The notes under the pieces are model-generated. The model worked only from the letters and a program-made list of their open reading frames with translations, made no database searches and had not been told where the DNA came from. The position numbers and the translations under genes are program-made. From Bacteroidetes Order II. bacterium (lineage in GTDB: Bacteria > Bacteroidota > Rhodothermia > Rhodothermales > UBA2364), in the NCBI GenBank assembly GCA_016788705.1, contig JAEUSQ010000050.1:114914-178913 (forward strand): 64,000 nt of DNA, given 5' to 3'. Shown one piece after another: positions 9,601 to 17,288 of this stretch; the first letter of the stretch is position 1, and each line of letters opens with the position of its first letter.

Positions 9601-10161
9601 AGGGGTCGGTTCATAGGTTCCATTGATGATGAAAGCATCCTCTTGTTGGAGGTGTACCCAAACGTCACGTCCCCAAACCGGTATGCCACGATACATTTGG
9701 GCATAGCGAATGTGGGCCATACCCAAGTCGTCTGTCTCTTGGTGCATGAAGCGTAGCTCTTGCTCTGGTTGTTGAAGCAGAAGTGCCACTTGGTTTTGAT
9801 TTAAGACGATGGTTGCGGCAGCCAGAATGGAATTGGTTTTATGAAGCCCCGTAATGCGCCCTTCCATCCAACGAATGGTTCCGTTTTCTGCACGTTGCAG
9901 GTTTTTGAGCGGGGCCGCTGGAGCAATGCCTTGAGTGGGTAGCGCCGTCACGCCCCTTCCGGCAACAATCGTCGCGGAGTGTGTCAGAGACTGGCGGGCG
10001 GTGAGGATAGTGGAATTTGAAGATAAAACCGCCGTTGGCGAGACGGTCTTAAGCCCTGGATTACCACTTAAGGGACGTTGTACGCTCTTGTTGGTCTGGG
10101 CCTGCACGAGGGACATGGTCCAGAAAAACATCAAAATCAGGCGAAAGAGGAAGGTTTTCAT
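6640..10161 (-). CDS. T9SS-secreted M4 (thermolysin-type) metalloprotease with beta-propeller region
   Basis: 1173 residues. Signal peptide (about 1-22, cleaved after VQAQ), an FTP/PepSY-like propeptide (about 110-270), and a peptidase M4 catalytic domain with HEMTH near 470 (zinc and catalytic Glu) and GALNESFAD about 20 residues later (third zinc ligand). An insert resembling TolB/PD40 beta-propeller repeats covers about 640-950, with recurrent DE-x-C-V-A-I and SPDDQYIA strands. A fibronectin-like stretch follows and the C-terminus (SQVFPNPFRN ... GVYFYVI) is a T9SS type A sorting domain. It should be exported by T9SS, processed, and degrade extracellular protein. Confidence 0.9.
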   Translation of the reverse strand: MKTFLFRLILMFFWTMSLVQAQTNKSVQRPLSGNPGLKTVSPTAVLSSNSTILTARQSLTHSATIVAGRGVTALPTQGIAPAAPLKNLQRAENGTIRWMEGRITGLHKTNSILAAATIVLNQNQVALLLQQPEQELRFMHQETDDLGMAHIRYAQMYRGIPVWGRDVWVHLQQEDAFIINGTYEPTPRTVIDAPTISKTQALSNAIRDLQATGRWQPPTTPWPGLPPDTASPVWVATGTNKMERAYAVRVQANFVESYTYLISAQDGRILSRTPHHCDLLGHKRHHNPLLDMPHAITLLPSGSDTDLPNPVNTAATFVNAQSKDLNGINRDLRVLAHTDGQFYMFWDLSNLSNDFAFNPASLWAKGGSVILDATNTDNIKFHIKSSAQHNWADASAVSAHYNGNITYQYYETKHNRKAINGADKTIWSVVNVTDGGRTMENAYWNGSFIAYGNGGSFFKPLAGSLDVAAHEMTHGVIQHSADLEYQGQSGALNESFADVFAMMIDRSNFLIGETVIRTGKGVALRDMANPANPGVLDPQPASMSQYNNTEEDNGGVHINSGIPNRAAYLIVNAIGHDKAEKIYYRALTKYLTRNSQFIDARNALEQSARDLYGEGAEAAAVKTAFDTVGIVSGSETTGKEDDVTVVSGGTPYIAFMDENGKIGLFEVNTQKAFLFNSEAAVARINTLDTGTDRSQLTAGRNGERIWFINTQNQLAFVTVSTGEVEVYKNLKLKSSSTGNDLWNVAIAPDESCVAIVSAYDNDPNLYFWCGNDVLPVELLPETTQSGILDQTIVYPDVVAWSPNMNEQRIAFDALHKNEQTTYWNTHEINFRTGRIYNLVPGYGTGLSVGNVTYSKTNPDLVAYNVIEPNEQDVVLTNLDTQEDVLAGFPSWTIKNQAIIDASRPTFSPDDQYIAATSEAHKALLFYERAARKVTQLSFSIPLYNLYWFVNGGNRLPIAAQITSPADNVNITLQGAPTTNLPISWTSGSDPDSDPLSYQWQISATSDFSRMLFTSPSQSGLSLNMKYADLNTLLKSISAGSNATLYHRVSTSDGVNTPIFSVPAKMNISRDITNSESETELPQYVHVSQVFPNPFRNQAALLIDLPQSAEVRITIYDALGRMIQQKAPAVMEAGKTQPIEIHADHWVDGVYFYVITLADGTGSKRFTGRMVRQR

Positions 10162-10191
10162 AAGATGCTGGGATTATACTACCGAAAACAA

Positions 10192-10641
10192 TTAGGGTAT
10201 TTGTGCCGATACGTTCCGGATGGCCTGCATACAAAGGGCGTACAGCCGCGTAACAGGGTCTTGATCGGATGTCGTGGGTTCATTAGACAAGGGGAAACGA
10301 ACGCTATGTATTTTCCCGCGTTGTGATAAGGTAATCTGAACGGTCATATTGGCGGTTTCATCTCGGTTTATCTCCTCGAATTTTGCTTTTTGGAAGGTCT
10401 TCAACAAGGTTTGGAGTTCTTTTTTGGATAAAACCCCGATGGGAGCGGTCTGTTTTTGTGATCCCAAGCCTTGCCATTCATGGATATTTCCGAGGTGATC
10501 TATGGCGTATCCGTTCCAGCGTCCTGTGAATCCACCGCCGACGCCAAAAGATAAAGAAAAATCAGTGGGTATTTTTTGGCTTTTACATCCGGCAAAGCCA
10601 CCCATGCAACAAAGAAAGAAGAGAAGAAGATTTTTTTTCAT
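10192..10641 (-). CDS. Hypothetical lipoprotein
   Basis: About 149 residues. MKKNLLLFFLCCMGGFAGC is a clear lipoprotein signal with a good lipobox (F-A-G-C). The mature part is glycine-rich (FGVGGGFTGRWNGYAID), followed by a beta strand/helix pattern that ends in an amphipathic helix (TRLYALCMQAIRN). I recognise no family. ATG 10641 is chosen because the longer frame from 10794 adds residues without a signal. It lies 30 bp upstream of, and on the same strand as, the metalloprotease gene, so the two may be co-transcribed. Confidence 0.6.
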   Translation of the reverse strand: MKKNLLLFFLCCMGGFAGCKSQKIPTDFSLSFGVGGGFTGRWNGYAIDHLGNIHEWQGLGSQKQTAPIGVLSKKELQTLLKTFQKAKFEEINRDETANMTVQITLSQRGKIHSVRFPLSNEPTTSDQDPVTRLYALCMQAIRNVSAQIP

Positions 10642-11362
10642 AACATATAAGGGTAAGTTTACTAGATTGACAGGATTACGGACATCCATAGTGAGTTGGC
10701 ACTTTGCACCTATCCGCCACAGACAGATTCGGACGGGGGAACAAATTATCCAAATATTTTTTTCACAAACCATGTGATGCGAATTTTCATCCATGAGAGT
10801 TCGGTTTGGTAGAATCGTCTAAATGTCCCGATACAGATCCCACCCACACGGGCAATGGCAGCCATAGAAACTACACCTACAATGCAAAATCCAGCCTTGA
10901 ATATTGCGGTCAACGGCGGTGTATTCAGAACCAGATGCCATGATGGTAGATGTTGTGTGAGAACTACATATAAAAGACTCGGCATCTGTTTTTTGTTTCA
11001 ATAATCTGAAATTTCCGCACTACATATAGTTTACACATGCAATTCTTTACTGAGTATAAATGAAGGAATATTTTCCGTACATTCGCTTCTTACTTGAAGT
11101 ATCTTCTTCCAAAAATCTTTCACACGTTAGCTTTTGAAACAACTACGAAATCTAACGCCATCTTGACCCACAGGAAGACTTTACCTTAGAATGTTTATTA
11201 GATATTTTTTATAATACTCAGCTTTATTGTTATTGTATAGGTAATGACTTGTTTATAGCATAATATATACTTAATAATTAATTAGGTCTTTTATAAAATA
11301 AAAATAAATATATTATTTACATAATAAAATTAAAAATTATAACCATTATTAAAATAAAAAAC
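10642..11362. other. Gene-poor spacer, strongly AT-rich on its right half
   Basis: About 720 bp with no convincing gene. Short minus-strand frames of 60-79 codons exist around 10746-11001 but lack a family match or a ribosome-binding site. From about 11000 the base composition falls sharply in GC (long A/T runs at 11200-11362), and this continues into the kinase gene, which marks the left edge of a compositionally foreign block. The region must hold the promoters for the lipoprotein (leftward) and the kinase (rightward). Confidence 0.5.
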
Positions 11363-12439
11363 ATGATAAACTATATATACAAGATTGTAAAGTGGCCATT
11401 TTTTGTTCTTTTATTTTATGTTTACATATTAAGCACATTTGTTTCATTTTTTCCACCAGATTTAAATGAAAACACAATTTTCACTGCAAAGAAGAACAAT
11501 CAAAAAGATTCTATCTTTGTGTACATACAAGATAAGAATTTATTCAACATAAAATCAGAAGATATACCATACCTTAATTCTGTGTTAATATCATATTCAT
11601 CTAATACAAGTTATTTTAATGTAGATAATTCAGGAAATATAAATTTAAATCTATTTGGTCCTCATTTATTGATAATACTCTTTGCTGTATTATATATAAA
11701 TTTAAAAATAAAGTACAAGAAAGAACAAGAGCTTAGATTAATTATTTTACATGAATTAGAAGACCGATTTCGTAAACGAGGTAGTAATTTACACGATGTA
11801 GTCATCAACCCACTAAAAGGTATCGCCAAGAGTTTACCCAAAAAAGTTATTAAAGATTTAGAAACCGAAATACCCGAAGATGATGCAATTAAGTTGGTCC
11901 CTAAACTACATTCAATACTTCGCAAGTCGTCTGAGCAAATAATTTACATGGCTAATAAAGCACATGATATTTATCGTGATATTTCGCCCCCAATACACTT
12001 AATTGGGTTTAAAAATACTATTGAATCTTATGTTGAAGAACTTAAAATACACCATCCAGAGGTTAAAATTGATTTGAATTTCCAAGAAGATCCACAACTC
12101 GATCCTAAGCTGGGGATACAGTTATTTAGGATATTACAAGAGGCTATTGGGAATAGTATTTCACATGGAAGATCAAATTATATTCAAATTAAATTCTTAA
12201 AAAATAATACTTTAAATAAATTATATATTAAAGACAATGGAATAGGATTTTTGGTACCTAAAGACTTGTCACATTATGTTAAAGAACAACATACAGGAAT
12301 TGCCAATATGCAATTTAGATCTTCTTCCATTGGTGCAAAATTTAGCATCGAATCAAAACAAGGAAAGGGGACATCCATTAGTATTACCTTCCCTAACAAA
12401 AATAAAAAATATCATATTATATGGAAGAGATTAATATAA
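11363..12439 (+). CDS. Sensor histidine kinase (NarX/DegS-like, HisKA_3 type)
   Basis: 358 residues. Two hydrophobic segments (about 13-30 and 98-113) enclose a small extracytoplasmic domain of about 65 residues. The phospho-acceptor is probably His144 in SNLHDVVINPLK, the L-H-D form of the HisKA_3 H-box. The ATPase domain has an N-box (LQEAIGNSISHG), G1 (DNGIGF) and G2 (GIANM, then GKGTSI). This resembles kinases that pair with NarL/LuxR-type regulators. The gene overlaps the response regulator gene by 19 bp. Its AT content is far above that of the surrounding genes. Signal unknown. Confidence 0.85.
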   Translation: MINYIYKIVKWPFFVLLFYVYILSTFVSFFPPDLNENTIFTAKKNNQKDSIFVYIQDKNLFNIKSEDIPYLNSVLISYSSNTSYFNVDNSGNINLNLFGPHLLIILFAVLYINLKIKYKKEQELRLIILHELEDRFRKRGSNLHDVVINPLKGIAKSLPKKVIKDLETEIPEDDAIKLVPKLHSILRKSSEQIIYMANKAHDIYRDISPPIHLIGFKNTIESYVEELKIHHPEVKIDLNFQEDPQLDPKLGIQLFRILQEAIGNSISHGRSNYIQIKFLKNNTLNKLYIKDNGIGFLVPKDLSHYVKEQHTGIANMQFRSSSIGAKFSIESKQGKGTSISITFPNKNKKYHIIWKRLI

Positions 12440-13362
12440 TTATCATAGATGATGGCGCTTTCTTAGAAACTTGCTGTTCCTACTTTTTAGACTCTATAAT
12501 AAAAGTAAGAGCAACCGCAACTAATGTTTCAAGTGCTATAAAGGCCATAGAAAATCATAGAAATGACATCCAACTTATTATTTTGGATGTTGATTTGGGA
12601 AATGGACACTTTGGAATGGAGGTGGTTAAATACATAAAATCTAATAACATTCCTATTAAGATATTAATTTTATCCGGTCTGGTTCATGAAGCCGCATTTG
12701 TATTACCCTTTAAAGGTCTTGTAGAGGGTATTTTACACAAGAATGAAGAGAAGACTCTTATAAAAAGAGCAGTTCAAGGCATAGCAGTTGGTCGAACAGG
12801 TTTTTATTCTCCGGAATGTATTGATATTTTACTAAACAGAGATTTTCGAAATTTTTATACCCTTTCAGAAGAGGAAATTGAGACCTTGCACCGCCTATCA
12901 AAAGGATTCACTAATAGTGTTCGCCTCGCTGGTTATGTAGTAATGTCTCATTTGGCTCTACAATCAGAAACCATGCTACAAGATATTAAGCGTGCAAGAT
13001 ATTTATTACCCGAAGATGTTCCAGCAAATAAGAGAAGCGAAAAAAGTGTGTATGACATCTTATTTAAAGATTTTTCTACGATTGCCGCCAATATTATCCA
13101 TACCAAATATTGGTCCATTCTGTCCTCTGTTCGAAAACAAGTATTACTTACGGATGGAAGGACGGGGTTCATTACGGTCTCTGCGTTAGAATTATCTTTG
13201 GAGGAAAAGTTAAGCCTCATACTTAAGCGTCAAGAAGGACGTTTCCGACGTGACATTTTGCCGCGCATATTTAGAGAACTCGAGGTGGAATCTACTATTG
13301 AAGCACTTATTTGGACACAAGAATGGGAGCTTTCTAAAACATACGAATTAGCCTCGATATAA
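12421..13362 (+). CDS. Response regulator with degenerate LuxR-like region and unknown C-terminal domain
   Basis: 313 residues. Receiver domain 1-120 with acidic pair Asp10/Asp11, phospho-acceptor Asp56 (LDVDLG), Ser85 and Lys107, all in place. Residues 147-196 (TLSEEEIETLHRLSKGFTN to DIKRARYLL) look like a LuxR/NarL helix-turn-helix interrupted by a few extra residues. About 115 further residues (to TYELASI) match nothing I know and are rich in charged helices. Normal NarL regulators stop at about 215 residues, so this one has an added output module. Translationally coupled to the upstream kinase. Confidence 0.75.
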   Translation: MEEINIIIIDDGAFLETCCSYFLDSIIKVRATATNVSSAIKAIENHRNDIQLIILDVDLGNGHFGMEVVKYIKSNNIPIKILILSGLVHEAAFVLPFKGLVEGILHKNEEKTLIKRAVQGIAVGRTGFYSPECIDILLNRDFRNFYTLSEEEIETLHRLSKGFTNSVRLAGYVVMSHLALQSETMLQDIKRARYLLPEDVPANKRSEKSVYDILFKDFSTIAANIIHTKYWSILSSVRKQVLLTDGRTGFITVSALELSLEEKLSLILKRQEGRFRRDILPRIFRELEVESTIEALIWTQEWELSKTYELASI

Positions 13363-13412
13363 TATAAATACCCACCATTTTTTTATAAACTTTTTACAAT
13401 TCTATTAAAATC

Positions 13413-14486
13413 ATGAAACCAGAATACTTATTACACATACTGCTTGCTATGAGCCTCCTAAACTTATTAGGGTGTGATTACCAAAGCAATGTCACCTCTA
13501 ATTCATTAAGTAAGACACATAGAACCTGGGACGGTCTCCCTTTAGCGATGAGTGAACTTGAGACCATAATTCCTAAGGCATGGAATGTTCAAACTGCGAT
13601 TGATTCCACCTCATCCGTTACTACGACTAATGGTCATTTTCCGATGGAAATAAAACCTAAACGTAATAGGAACTTCCCGCTACAATTGTTATATGGCGCG
13701 GCGATAATATCCGATGGAAATCGGGCAATTGCGCATTTAGAGCTTTCTACCCCCTTATCGGATATGCCAATTGGTACTATCTTAAGCGCTAACGAAATGG
13801 ATGGTTTAACGCAGCAGGTGGCGCAATATTCCATCGAAAAAACATCTGATGGCTACTCAACTCAGGTGCATTTTCTTGGAAATAATACGCTTTTTCATGA
13901 AGTTCTTGTAACCGTAGTAGATCAAGAGGCAGATTTTGAAAAGCCTTTGTTTCATAAGCGGATAAGCCGCACCCATTTAGCATCTGGAATTAAAGATATG
14001 TTCAACCTTGGGTTTGGAGAATGCGTTGGGTCAGCAGAAGAAATTGATTTATGTGAACAGTATTCCACGCAGGAATCATTTGGTTTTATGCAAAAAAAAT
14101 CGTTATCAAAGCAACAAGGAGGTTTGGCAATGGCCAAACAGAAAATTTGCGTCCCATCTTCAGTTGCTAACTGGTCTCTTGATTGGAGTTGTTGGACGAT
14201 TAAGGAATCTAATTTATCTAATGTGATCCTTCAAAAATATACAACACAATCTAACAATACCGATTTTTCTCACATCAGGCTCGATTTTCGTCCCATTTAT
14301 GACAGCCAGAACCCTACCAATATCCAACAACCTCAGATTGTTATTTCAGCGATTACCATTAATATGGGTATTGAAATCGGTATTGCAGGCTATAAGTTTA
14401 GAACTTTACCTTTTAAACTCCCTATTGATACGGCCTATTTTCAGAAAATTTCAGGTCTAAAATTTGGCGCTCTTTCCACAGATTAA
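13413..14486 (+). CDS. Hypothetical lipoprotein in AT-rich two-component locus
   Basis: 357 residues. The signal MKPEYLLHILLAMSLLNLLGC ends in a textbook lipobox (L-L-G-C). No family recognised. Four cysteines cluster in residues 208-265 (GECVGSAEEIDLCEQY, KICVPSS, WSCWT), suggesting disulfides in an extracytoplasmic domain. It starts 50 bp after the response regulator and ends at a perfect hairpin (14508-14543), so it is probably in the same transcript as the kinase/regulator and may be a sensor accessory or target. Confidence 0.6.
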   Translation: MKPEYLLHILLAMSLLNLLGCDYQSNVTSNSLSKTHRTWDGLPLAMSELETIIPKAWNVQTAIDSTSSVTTTNGHFPMEIKPKRNRNFPLQLLYGAAIISDGNRAIAHLELSTPLSDMPIGTILSANEMDGLTQQVAQYSIEKTSDGYSTQVHFLGNNTLFHEVLVTVVDQEADFEKPLFHKRISRTHLASGIKDMFNLGFGECVGSAEEIDLCEQYSTQESFGFMQKKSLSKQQGGLAMAKQKICVPSSVANWSLDWSCWTIKESNLSNVILQKYTTQSNNTDFSHIRLDFRPIYDSQNPTNIQQPQIVISAITINMGIEIGIAGYKFRTLPFKLPIDTAYFQKISGLKFGALSTD

Positions 14487-14507
14487 CGTTATTAGTACCG
14501 AACCGAT

Positions 14508-14543
14508 AATATAGCCGCTTTAAAGATTTAAAGCGGCTATATT
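14508..14543. terminator. Perfect 17-bp hairpin, possible terminator without a long T-run
   Basis: AATATAGCCGCTTTAAA and its exact reverse complement are separated by only 2 nt. It lies 21 bp after the lipoprotein stop. There is no poly-T tail on either side, so it could be a terminator, an mRNA 3' stabiliser or a protein-binding palindrome. Confidence 0.5.
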
Positions 14544-14687
14544 GGATTAAATAGTTGAGAGAATATTTTCTGTTATCGAGAGAATATAATCTGCAATTTA
14601 ACAGATTTATTTCTTTTTATATAGCCTGGATAATAAATATATTGTGTTGTTCATTCATTTTTTCATTTATTAATAGGGAGTGCCATT

Positions 14688-16070
14688 ATGTCACCCAAAG
14701 CCTTTTATATTCCCAAAATAAGTCTTTTAATTGGCTTATTTTTATTTGCCTTTCAAGGTATTCTTGCACAAGGAACCGTTTTTAATTCAGGTGGAAATCC
14801 GGGTGATCCACCAATCCCGCCTCCACCCACGCCTTGTAAAAAATACTTGATCTTTATGCGAACGGTTAGTCCAAAAAGCTCTGGGCATTTTTGTGTTGAC
14901 CCTTTTTGGACAGGCGATATTGACCCGAGCCGCCTCAGCCCCTCTGGCCGCGGCTATGTAGATGGTTCCACCATGATTGATGGTATGAGTATTACGGAAT
15001 GGATCATGAGGGTATATGCAGATCAGCAATATTGCTATATTGGCTATGCGCGTAGCGATGAAGAGTACGAAAAATGGTGGTATTACTATGCACCAAATTG
15101 GGAAAATGTACCTTGTAGCCCTAGTAGTAAATTCTATGGTTCTGGTTCTTTGGGGATTATTAAACCGTCAAGCGATAAAAAATGGTGGGAAAATGTTTTC
15201 CTAAATCCGAATGATTTTTCGGATATTGCGGTTTTGCGAAAAGAGGATCATATAAGCATCAAAAATATCCCATACGATACGGATGTTTTAGAAGTAGGTC
15301 GCACGAAAACCCTTCTTTTAAATATGCACGCTTTATTGGTGATCGAAAAAGGGAGCTATGCCGTACAAAATGGAGAAGCCGATCTGGGACGTATCATAAA
15401 AACCTCCAAGCCGATGATACAATGCGGAGACGGCGGATGTTGTACTTCCGATCCCTCTCGCAAGGCTATAATTCATAAGGATACTTTCTTGCTGACAAAA
15501 AACGATGGCACTTGCACCGCTGCCCAATTTATTGGCCCAGATGATGTTGAAGAAGAAGATTTCCATGGCATTGATGTCGTAGAAGTAGATGATCTTGGCG
15601 GCGTTATTGATGTTGTTATTGAAGATGTACTTGGCGGCATTGTAAATCCTGTTGGTGATGAAATAGGGAATATCATAGACATTACTATTGATGAAGTCCT
15701 TCTTGGTAAGACGGCAACTCTGGTGAATGACGAAATTGGCAATATCGTTGAACTGGTTATGGAGTTTGAAAACAAAACCAGCCAACAATCCACAGCAGCG
15801 GAGCCAAACCCTTTATTGGGCGGTGCCTATCCCAATCCCTTTAATCCGAGTACGAACCTAAGTTATACCTTGCCGAAAGCCTCGAATGTGCAAATATCGG
15901 TGTATAACCTACAAGGCAAAGAAGTGGCAAAATTGGTGAATGGCTTATACCAAGAAGCGGGAAGCCACCAAGTAACCTTTGATGCGGGACATTTGCCAAG
16001 TGGTACGTATCTTTATCGCATAACGGCTGGAAATTATTCCGTTACCAAACAAATACAGTTGCTAAAGTAA
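14688..16070 (+). CDS. T9SS-secreted protein of unknown function
   Basis: 460 residues. Signal peptide to about residue 27 (FQGILAQ). The central part is rich in Trp, Tyr and Cys (for example PTPCKK, GDGGCCTSDP) and has no known family match. Residues about 285-365 form an acidic repeat built on D-x-L-G-G-V-I-D and V-x-D-E-I-G-N-I units. The last 85 residues (GAYPNPFNPSTNLSYTLP ... SGTYLYRI) are a T9SS type A/FlgD-like sorting domain. Expected at the cell surface or released. Separated from the lipoprotein gene by a hairpin, so perhaps a separate transcript in the same AT-rich locus. Confidence 0.75.
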   Translation: MSPKAFYIPKISLLIGLFLFAFQGILAQGTVFNSGGNPGDPPIPPPPTPCKKYLIFMRTVSPKSSGHFCVDPFWTGDIDPSRLSPSGRGYVDGSTMIDGMSITEWIMRVYADQQYCYIGYARSDEEYEKWWYYYAPNWENVPCSPSSKFYGSGSLGIIKPSSDKKWWENVFLNPNDFSDIAVLRKEDHISIKNIPYDTDVLEVGRTKTLLLNMHALLVIEKGSYAVQNGEADLGRIIKTSKPMIQCGDGGCCTSDPSRKAIIHKDTFLLTKNDGTCTAAQFIGPDDVEEEDFHGIDVVEVDDLGGVIDVVIEDVLGGIVNPVGDEIGNIIDITIDEVLLGKTATLVNDEIGNIVELVMEFENKTSQQSTAAEPNPLLGGAYPNPFNPSTNLSYTLPKASNVQISVYNLQGKEVAKLVNGLYQEAGSHQVTFDAGHLPSGTYLYRITAGNYSVTKQIQLLK

Positions 16071-16110
16071 GCCATAAGTTTTTAATTCAATCTGCGCCCT
16101 CTTGCCTGAG

Positions 16111-16146
16111 AACAGCCATTCCTGTTATACGGAGTGGCTGTTTTTT
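16111..16146 (+). terminator. Rho-independent terminator after the T9SS protein gene
   Basis: AACAGCCATTCC pairs with GGAGTGGCTGTT (one G-T wobble) across an 8-nt loop and is followed by TTTTTTA. It begins 40 bp after the stop codon. Confidence 0.85.
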
Positions 16147-16224
16147 ATGGCATTCCTGAGAGAAAGTATTCTATAGCTGACATTCCCTACCTGTGGAAGG
16201 TGTATTTTAGCATTTATTGGGCTT

Positions 16225-16323
16225 ATGGAAACGACAGTAACGAGTAAAGATATTCGCTACTTAGGATTGGTGGCCAGCATGATAGACGAACTTGGCATCG
16301 TAGATGTAATAGATTCGGCGATT
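16225..16323 (+). pseudogene. IS1634-type transposase N-terminal remnant (DUF4277-like)
   Basis: The first 33 codons read METTVTSKDIRYLGLVASM then IDELGIVDVIDSAI, which resembles the DUF4277 domain at the start of IS1634/IS4-group transposases. The resemblance stops abruptly near 16323 and the frame continues as antisense of the DUF2281 gene. Only this stub remains, without a catalytic domain or recognisable inverted repeats. It marks an old insertion at the left border of the toxin-antitoxin locus. Confidence 0.6.
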
Positions 16324-16354
16324 ATCTATGTATGCGTATCCATAAACAAATTCA

Positions 16355-16579
16355 TTACATATACTCCGCAAAGTCTTCTAAGGGCGCATCAAAGTCATCG
16401 GACATCACATATTGCACACGTCCGAAACCTGCTTTGGGTGTTTTCTGTGCTTCCATTTTAGGTTTTTCATTTTCTTGGTTTTGAGTAAATAGCAAGAAAT
16501 CTATATACTTCAAAACATCTGCCTTCAACTCAGGCGGAAGTGTGTGGATTTTGGCGAAAAGAGTTGCATCTGTAGTCAT
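16355..16579 (-). CDS. DUF2281 family protein (antitoxin-like)
   Basis: 74 residues. IHTLPPELKADVLKYIDFLL at the N-terminus and MSDDFDAPLEDFAEYM at the C-terminus are the two conserved blocks of DUF2281 proteins. These commonly act as antitoxins next to PIN-domain (VapC) toxins. No toxin follows here; the transposase stub begins instead, so it may be an orphan or belong to the RelE locus just upstream (71 bp gap). The nucleotides before the start (ACCAACAACG) match those before the neighbouring antitoxin gene. Confidence 0.75.
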   Translation of the reverse strand: MTTDATLFAKIHTLPPELKADVLKYIDFLLFTQNQENEKPKMEAQKTPKAGFGRVQYVMSDDFDAPLEDFAEYM

Positions 16580-16650
16580 TGCGTTGTTGGTTATGTTTCG
16601 TGGCTTCGCAAATGCTGCCCACTATGTCCCCGTCTATCACAGTTGTTACA

Positions 16651-16917
16651 TCAAGGAAAGTAGCGATAGATGTCTTTTCGTGCTAAACACCGCACAAATT
16701 CGATGGCATCGTCCGTAACAAAAACGCCGATGCGATGTGTGCCGATACGGATTCGATAATATCCGTCGTAGCCAGATATTTTAGTAAGATTGTGTATGTC
16801 TTGTAGCGCAGCAGCATTTTCGACCTGTAAAATGGTTTCCCGTACCGTTTCTAAAATGAGATCGTTTTTGAGGCGTTTCAAGTCGCGCTGGAAACTGCTC
16901 CGAAACAATACATTCAT
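16651..16917 (-). CDS. RelE/ParE-family toxin
   Basis: 88 residues, the normal toxin size. FRSSFQRDLKRLKN, then YYRIRIGTHRIGVFV and EFVRCLARKDIYRYFP are hallmarks of RelE-superfamily mRNA interferase or gyrase-poison toxins. The ATG overlaps the stop of the upstream antitoxin gene (ATGA, 16914-16917), the usual translational coupling. The C-terminal R-x-D-I-Y-x-x-F-P is intact, so the toxin is probably active unless neutralised. Confidence 0.85.
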   Translation of the reverse strand: MNVLFRSSFQRDLKRLKNDLILETVRETILQVENAAALQDIHNLTKISGYDGYYRIRIGTHRIGVFVTDDAIEFVRCLARKDIYRYFP

Positions 16918-17126
16918 TGCACAGGAGGCGTTAGAAGTTGGAAAATGTCGTCGCGGCTTACATATTCGGTCTCCAAACCTTCTTTAACGGCTTCACCAAG
17001 CCCAATGTCTAACAAGGCTTCCGTAACGACTTCGTGTAATAATAGACGCTGCTCTTGTAACGCTTCGATCATTGCTTCTTTGAGGAGTTGTTTTAATTCG
17101 GGCGATGGGTTTAGAGATGTCGTCAT
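16914..17126 (-). CDS. Antitoxin of the RelE-type locus
   Basis: 70 residues, mostly helical: MTTSLNPSPELKQLLKEAMI, then EALQEQRLLLHEVVTEALLDIGL and a tail ending VSRDDIFQLL. The composition and position directly upstream of, and overlapping, the RelE-type toxin support an antitoxin role. ATG 17126 is chosen because the same ACCAACAACG leader precedes it as precedes the DUF2281 gene; the longer frame to 17273 is not supported. Probably autoregulates its promoter with the toxin. Confidence 0.75.
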   Translation of the reverse strand: MTTSLNPSPELKQLLKEAMIEALQEQRLLLHEVVTEALLDIGLGEAVKEGLETEYVSRDDIFQLLTPPVQ

Positions 17127-17288
17127 AACGTTGTTGGTTCGGTTTTGTAGTCGTTTCGTAAACGCCGCTCCGCGCAACGGTGTTCCGATGAGGCTACGAA
17201 AAACGGCACCGCTGGTGTGCGATGTCGTGTCAGCTAACAATGGCTGAAAGCAGGCTGGGGTTCCTATTTGCAAATGGTAAAAGCTGGT

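Noticed and set aside
10746..11001. Minus-strand small ORF with a Cys-rich tail (CRCSFYGCHCPCG), like a precursor peptide
   Set aside because: No modification enzymes nearby, no ribosome-binding site, and an overlapping frame is equally open; most likely chance.
16574..17260. Integron-like attC sites around the toxin-antitoxin genes
   Set aside because: GTTGTTGG-like cores occur, but left and right cores are not in inverted orientation and the RYYYAAC/GTTRRRY consensus is not met; no integrase seen.
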